Source: Phoronis australis (lineage: Eukaryota > Phoronida > Phoronidae). From it: DNA of 62,000 nucleotides. Each line of letters begins with the position of its first letter. The stretch's first letter is position 1. A program made the translations under genes and the position numbers. Under the pieces are notes generated by a model. The model ran no database searches and was not told the origin of the DNA. It saw nothing but the letters and a program-made list of their open reading frames with translations. Of the stretch, positions 56,201 through 59,200 are shown one piece after another. The stretch spans positions 480,696-542,695 of the forward strand of contig NMRA01000003.1 in the NCBI GenBank assembly GCA_002633005.1, in the 5' to 3' direction.

Positions 56201-59200
56201 GAGCGGCTTGGCGGATGGAGACACCAAAAAACAAACTCAAAAATAAAGAAAATCGCCACTAGGCAGTGCAAAGTACATCAAATCTGTCTGAAAATGGGAA
56301 GGTATGCACATATTTCATGAAAAACAGTCAAGGAGCTCTAAAAATACAGTGGCAAAAATTAATTTAAACAAAAAATGCCACTAGGGGGCATAGCGAAAGT
56401 CAGATACGTCCAAAAATCATTATCATCTATTCATAGGAAAACACAAATTTCACAAAAATTCTGAAAAGGGTAAGAAAATATAACCACAAATGCAGAAAAA
56501 AATGCCACAAGGGGGTGCCACAGTAGTCAACACCTTTTCAGTAGGAATGCATCTGCCAATTTTCATCATGATCCTAAAGACTAGCTCAACAAGGAAAGAT
56601 GGAAGCAAATAACAGACATAACGACAAAAATGGCCACTAGGTGAAAATCAACATCAGTCACAGTGTTCTGAGCTAGAACACACCTGCTACAACGAACCTT
56701 CAAGTAGTTTGACTCGAAAATAATAAAAATGACGACCAGGTGGTACAGAATGTCAAATCCGTCCCAAAATGGAAAGGCGAATTCATCTCCTTGATAGAAA
56801 TTTATTGGCCAATGTCATGAAAATACGTCAACAAACATTACGAAAAAATGAAATTGCCAATAAAGGGTGGAGCAGCGATTGGATCAGTCCACAGCTGCCA
56901 CCTGTTGTCAGCTTCACAGAAACACACTTGCCAAATCTCATTAAGTTCCTGTAACTGAAAGAGTTTAGGGGATATAGCAACTAACATCAACACTAGACGC
57001 CCAGATGCTAGACGTCCAGACAAAGATGATGGCAATATGCACAAAAATACGTATGTGGCCACATAAAAACAATTCCTACATTTTGTAATAATCCTCCACT
57101 AGAAGGGACTCACCTCATCTGTTTCAATGATTTTCCGGATGACACAAGCAACCCCCTTTGATTTATCAAATATGACAGAGCAATAGAAATCTGAAATTGA
57201 ACAACAAAAATATCATCGACTAAAGATCTGCAATTAAACAAATATGTCAGGACGTATACATCTTACAAACTTTTGATTCACTGAAATTGTTCGGACTTGC
57301 CTCGGCCTACAACAGTAGCCAGCCAGCCAGCTGTATGAAGACGATCATCAAAATACAGCTAGGTACCACTGTGTCTTGATATCCAACAGACCTCGAAATT
57401 CCAAACAGCCGGGTAGTTTGTGAAACTTGAACCAACATGTAGAGCATAAGACCAGCAGGGAAGCATGCAACATCTGAGAGTCAACCGACACTCACCTAGC
57501 TTGTTACAACAGTTTAAGTGAAAAACAATCTAGTAAACGTCATTTTCTTGTACAATTCTCCGCCTTTTGTAACAAAGAAAAATATGTTGTTTTGAAAACA
57601 GTACACTCGTGACAAGCGTATGCACCAGTTCTTAAATTTTTGCGACATCTCTCGGGAGATGACAGCAGCTTTGCAACAGCAAAATTTGTCCTGAAATTCG
57701 GTTTGCTAGTATCAAAATTCTAAAAACTTATAATGAAGTGTAACAGTTCCGATACTTTGTTGTGACGTGTACGCAACCTTGTGAAAGAACAACAGTTGAA
57801 GAATTGGCGAAAAAAGTAACTGGTCAATAGGTAACGCAATATTTCGTGGCACCAAAAGTGACGCAAAAGATCGCACCGCAACTTTAGCATCAGAATAATG
57901 CTTCACTGGTTCCTTGTGTGTCCACTAAGGGGTAGAGGACACGCAGATATCATTTAATTTTTCTCGGAATTTTTTTTCGCTGGGATTTTTGATTGGCAGG
58001 TCGAATCCTCAACAGCTGACGCTTTATGTAAATAAACTGGCGTGACTGATGGAGGAAGTGTAAATGTGGATATAGTTTGTGGTCTGTTGTGCAAACAGAT
58101 CGGTTCCTAATTCATGTTCAAGAACTGCGAATTGGAAAGTTGTGGTTATGCCTTTTCGGAGTGCATTTTTCTACTGTCGCTGACTTTTGTTTACGTTGCT
58201 GTTGCGTTGTATTCACACAGCATGAATAACACACCAGATAAATCAGCCAGATGTGTGTGCATTGTATTTGCTTCAAGCAAAAAGCTATTAAGCAATGCCG
58301 TCACGCCACTTGCATGACAAGGCTAAAAATTGTTCACAGTCCGCCATTTTCATTCTGTGTATAAAGCTAACAAATGACGGCCCAGGTTACATCAACCAGC
58401 GACAAAACGCGTGCTACTGAATGATACCTGCATGTTCTCTACCCCTTAGCGGACGCAGGGAACCAGCAAGCAGAATAATGGTAGAACACCAATTTTTCGA
58501 AAACTGGTAAATAACTTGGTTTACTCAAGGAAGAGTGTAGTTTTCAATGTAATTGTTTACAGTATGACGACATTGACTTACACATATGATTTTGGTATCG
58601 TTCGATTCCTTGCAAAGTTATCTTTCCAAAAATACACAGAAAATTTTCTTACCCCATTCCCTTAGTATTTTATCGTGAAATTTCTTCTCGCACTATTTCC
58701 TGGTACTCAGTAGTAATACCGCCATGTTGAATGGAAGGAGTTCTCTGGCGGTCAAAAACTGAACTAATCATCCACGCCTTCTGCAGATCGTCACTTTTCA
58801 GAAGTTCAAACTGACCAAGACCCGCCTATCCCCTGCCCCAGTTACAGTCCCAAGGATTCGAATTCGATCCTATGGCGACCCTGGTACGCATCTGCTAGCA
58901 AGAATCCGCGAAAAAAGCGAAGGCTGTTTTTGAGGTCCAAATTGGTGAAAAGGGTATTACTTCAGACAATTTCGTGGAAAATGGTCAAATGGTCACAATT
59001 ATAAAAAAATTAGAAAAGGTGAAATGCTGCTACATGTCCTCCATATTATGTCAGGAAAACTTTAGTGGGAATCTCGACGCGGGCAAACACCATTCAGAGT
59101 CGATGATGCTGTTTCATTCATTAACAACAGGTTACGCTGTAATCTTGAGTTGAGCTAACATGGTGGTGTCAACCGGGAAATAGTGCGAACCAAAATTCGA

